Assembly: GCA_947258625.1 (NCBI GenBank)
Contig: CAMYJN010000158.1
Location: forward strand, 1 to 6,214
Reading direction: 5' to 3'
DNA from: an uncultured Polyangiaceae bacterium
GTDB lineage: Bacteria; Myxococcota_A; Polyangia; Polyangiales; Houyiibacteriaceae
Length of the DNA stretch: 6,214 nt
The notes under the pieces were generated by a model, which was given only the letters and a program-made list of their open reading frames with translations, did not search any database and was not told the origin of the DNA. This document shows positions 4,276 through 6,214 of the stretch, in pieces. Both the position numbers and the translations under genes were made by a program. How positions within the stretch are numbered: the first letter of the stretch is position 1; every line of letters begins with the position of its first letter.

Positions 4276-6214
4276 GTGTCGGCTGCATCAAATGGGGGGG
4301 AGACGCGGCGTCTTGGTCCGATTCAAGCGACCGGCGTCGGGGTTGGGGCCATCGTCGGTGGCGGGATTCTCGTCCTCGCCGGGGCTGCATTCCAAGCCAC
4401 CGGGCCGAGCGCCATTTTGGCCTTCGCGCTCAATGGCGTGGTCGCGGTCATCACGGCCCTGAGCTTCGCCGAGATGTCGTCGATGTTTCCCGAGTCGGGC
4501 GGTGCCTACACGTTTGCAAAGAAGGTCCTCACCGTCCGGGCCGCATTCGTCGTGGGCTGGGTGCTCTGGTTTGCGTACATCGTCGCGGGCGTCTTGTATG
4601 CCCTGGGCTTTGCCGAGTACGCCGTGCTGGCGCTCGGCGAAATTTGGAACGCATTCGGAGCCCCGCAGCCCCCCTGGTTGCGCAGCCGTTCCACGGTGCT
4701 CGGCCTCGCAGTGCTCGCGACCGCTGCATACAGCCTCATGCTGGTTCGCAAGAGCGAAGGCGGGGGCCAGTGGGAAACGGTCGGCAAGCTGGTCGTATTC
4801 GGCGTGCTGATCCTCTTGGCGATCTGGGCGCTCGTCGGCGCTCCGTCAGGCACCGTCGAACGCGGCCTCACTCCCTTCTTCGAGCAGGGGACAAGCGGGC
4901 TCTTCACCGCAATGGGCTTCACCTTCATCGCCCTTCAAGGCTTTGATCTGATCGCCACCGTCGGCGGCGAGGTGAAAAACCCAGAACGAAACATCCCGCG
5001 GGCCATGCTGACCTCTTTGGGAATCGCGCTGGCCGTCTACATCCCCCTGCTTTTTCTCATCTCTACGGTGGGCGTCTCGCCAGGCGAGAGCATCGGCAAA
5101 ATGAGCGCCGACCGCCCCGCCACCGTCATGGCCGATGCCGCATTCAACTTCGCCGGCCCGCTCGGGTACTGGTTGGTGGTCGTCGCTGCGCTGCTCTCCA
5201 CCCTCTCGGCGCTCTCGGCCAATGTCCTCGCAGCAAGCCGCATCTCCCTGCAAATGGCGACCGACCGAACCCTCCCTCGGGTTCTGCAAGAGCGCCACCA
5301 AACCCGGGGCACGCCGGTCATGGCGATCTACGCCACCGCACTCGCGATGGCGTTTATCCTTTTAATGGTGCCTTCGGTTTCATCCGCCGGCGCAGCCGCG
5401 AGCCTCATCTTTTTGATTTCGTTTGCGCTCGTCCACTGGACGAACCTGTTGGCGCGCCGGCGGTCCCAGGTTAAGGCTCCGTTTCGGACCCCTTGGTTTC
5501 CCGCGATTCCACTGATCGGGGGTCTGGCCTGCTCGCTGCTCGCCTTGTATCAAGCGTTCGCCGTCCCCGCTGCCGGCGCCATCGCAGTCGTCTGGCTCGG
5601 CCTCGGCGTCATTCTCTACTTCGGCTTGTTCAAGGGTCGCGCGCAGGCCGTCGATGCCTTCGCCGAGGCGCGAGACCCCCATCTGGGTTCGCTGCGAGGC
5701 CGAAGCCCACTCGTCTTGGTGCCGGTCGCCAATCCTGCGAGCGCCGTTGGCCTGGTCACCCTCGCCAACGCCCTGGCCATTCCAGTCGTGGGCCGGGTGC
5801 TTCTTCTGACCGTCGTTCGGCGTCCCACGGACTTCAAAGTGGCCGAGGCGGAGACGACCAAAGCGCTGGGTGACGCGCAGCACGTCGTCGAACAAGCGAT
5901 GGGTGCATCTCTAACGGCGGGGCACGCACCCGAGGCGCTCATGACGATCGCGGCCGACCCCTGGAGAGAAATCGCGCGCATCGCGCAGACCCGCGACTGC
6001 GAAAGCCTGCTCATCGGCTTCTCTTCGCTCGAGGAGCACAGCAACGTAGCCCACATCGAGCAGCTGTTGAACGCCGTCGACTGCGATGTGGTCGTCTTGC
6101 GCGCTCCCAAGGACTGGTCGCTCAACGCCGACACGAAAATCATCGTCCCCGTGGGCGGCCGCGGAGGCCACGACGCGCTCCGAGCTCGCCTCCTCGGGAG
6201 CCTTGGCCGTGCGG
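4276..6214 (+). CDS. APC-superfamily amino-acid permease with C-terminal tandem USP domains, 3'-truncated
   Basis: Inner-membrane amino-acid transporter (cationic-amino-acid/APC type); 646 complete codons are visible, with no stop before the window end. The frame opens after a TAG at 4219. GTG 4276 is the only usual start codon before the conserved N-terminus LGPIQATGVGVGAIVGGGIL (the GAIVGGGIL signature is at residues 24-32). About 12 hydrophobic segments cover residues ~20-455, with FIALQGFDLIATVGGEV and K234-NPERNIPRAM after TM6, typical of this family. From about residue 478 (PLVLVPVANPASA) a universal-stress-protein fold runs to ~611. A second one begins at ~621 (TKIIVPVGGRGGHDALRARL) and is cut by the window. 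The first USP domain lacks the G-x2-G-x9-G(S/T) nucleotide motif at the expected place (LLIGFSSLEEHSNVAHIEQ), so it probably does not bind ATP. The tail likely senses or regulates in the cytoplasm. The substrate is unknown. Confidence 0.9.
   Translation, partial: MSAASNGGETRRLGPIQATGVGVGAIVGGGILVLAGAAFQATGPSAILAFALNGVVAVITALSFAEMSSMFPESGGAYTFAKKVLTVRAAFVVGWVLWFAYIVAGVLYALGFAEYAVLALGEIWNAFGAPQPPWLRSRSTVLGLAVLATAAYSLMLVRKSEGGGQWETVGKLVVFGVLILLAIWALVGAPSGTVERGLTPFFEQGTSGLFTAMGFTFIALQGFDLIATVGGEVKNPERNIPRAMLTSLGIALAVYIPLLFLISTVGVSPGESIGKMSADRPATVMADAAFNFAGPLGYWLVVVAALLSTLSALSANVLAASRISLQMATDRTLPRVLQERHQTRGTPVMAIYATALAMAFILLMVPSVSSAGAAASLIFLISFALVHWTNLLARRRSQVKAPFRTPWFPAIPLIGGLACSLLALYQAFAVPAAGAIAVVWLGLGVILYFGLFKGRAQAVDAFAEARDPHLGSLRGRSPLVLVPVANPASAVGLVTLANALAIPVVGRVLLLTVVRRPTDFKVAEAETTKALGDAQHVVEQAMGASLTAGHAPEALMTIAADPWREIARIAQTRDCESLLIGFSSLEEHSNVAHIEQLLNAVDCDVVVLRAPKDWSLNADTKIIVPVGGRGGHDALRARLLGSLGRA
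4294..4300 (+). repeat. Seven-G homopolymer just inside the permease gene
   Basis: A run of seven G spans codons 7-9 of the permease counted from GTG 4276. An ATG at 4292-4294 overlaps its first base but is out of frame with the permease. With eight G that ATG would be in frame (M-G-G-E-T-R-R-L-G-P) and the GTG would be out. The tract may therefore be a slippage site or an assembly error. Confidence 0.6.

Noticed and set aside
3413..4390. Long minus-strand open frame (325 codons) across the spacer
   Set aside because: It runs antisense through the 3' end of the RND gene and the 5' end of the permease gene. It has no ribosome-binding site or recognisable domain, and reads through hairpins and the hexamer array as low-complexity Arg/Ala/Gly.
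4131..4946. 271-codon + strand open frame beginning in the hexamer array
   Set aside because: It starts with an Ala/Pro/Ser repeat and then becomes Arg-rich in the wrong frame of the APC permease; the correct frame shows clear family motifs.

Overview
The window is GC-rich DNA (by eye roughly 60-65% G+C) with two transport modules on the + strand, separated by a 575-bp spacer full of structure. The organism is a diderm (Gram-negative) bacterium, because an RND efflux pump with a periplasmic adaptor needs two membranes. High GC, a low-complexity spacer repeat and an APC permease fused to USP domains would suit a myxobacterial or deltaproteobacterial-type genome. That is a guess; nothing here fixes the taxon.

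Left module (1-3700): the 3' part of a membrane-fusion (periplasmic adaptor) gene runs into the window. It overlaps by 4 bp (ATGA) a complete 1030-residue RND inner-membrane permease. The two form a translationally coupled efflux operon. The adaptor start, its lipoyl/hairpin region and any outer-membrane channel gene lie upstream of the window.

Spacer (3701-4275): no credible gene. It starts with a 191-bp element (3710-3900) bounded by 21-bp inverted repeats matching at 20 of 21 positions. The element encloses two further strong hairpins, so the whole can fold as a Y-shaped three-way junction. An 11-nt segment further on (4095-4105) is perfectly complementary to the loop of the second hairpin. 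After the element come a short GC hairpin with a GAAT loop (3988-4005), a G-rich tract, an AT-rich near-palindrome (4064-4077), a hexamer tandem array (4111-4200) and a possible promoter. This spacer is the most unusual part of the window. It looks like a MITE-like repeat, a structured RNA or a bulky post-operon structure.

Right module (4276-6214, running off the end): an APC-superfamily amino-acid permease with 12 predicted membrane segments, followed by a cytoplasmic tail of tandem universal-stress-protein (USP) domains, the second cut by the window end. It most likely starts at a GTG (4276). A seven-G tract just inside the gene sits next to an out-of-frame ATG that a one-base change in tract length would bring into frame. 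The permease appears to be a separate transcription unit from the efflux operon.
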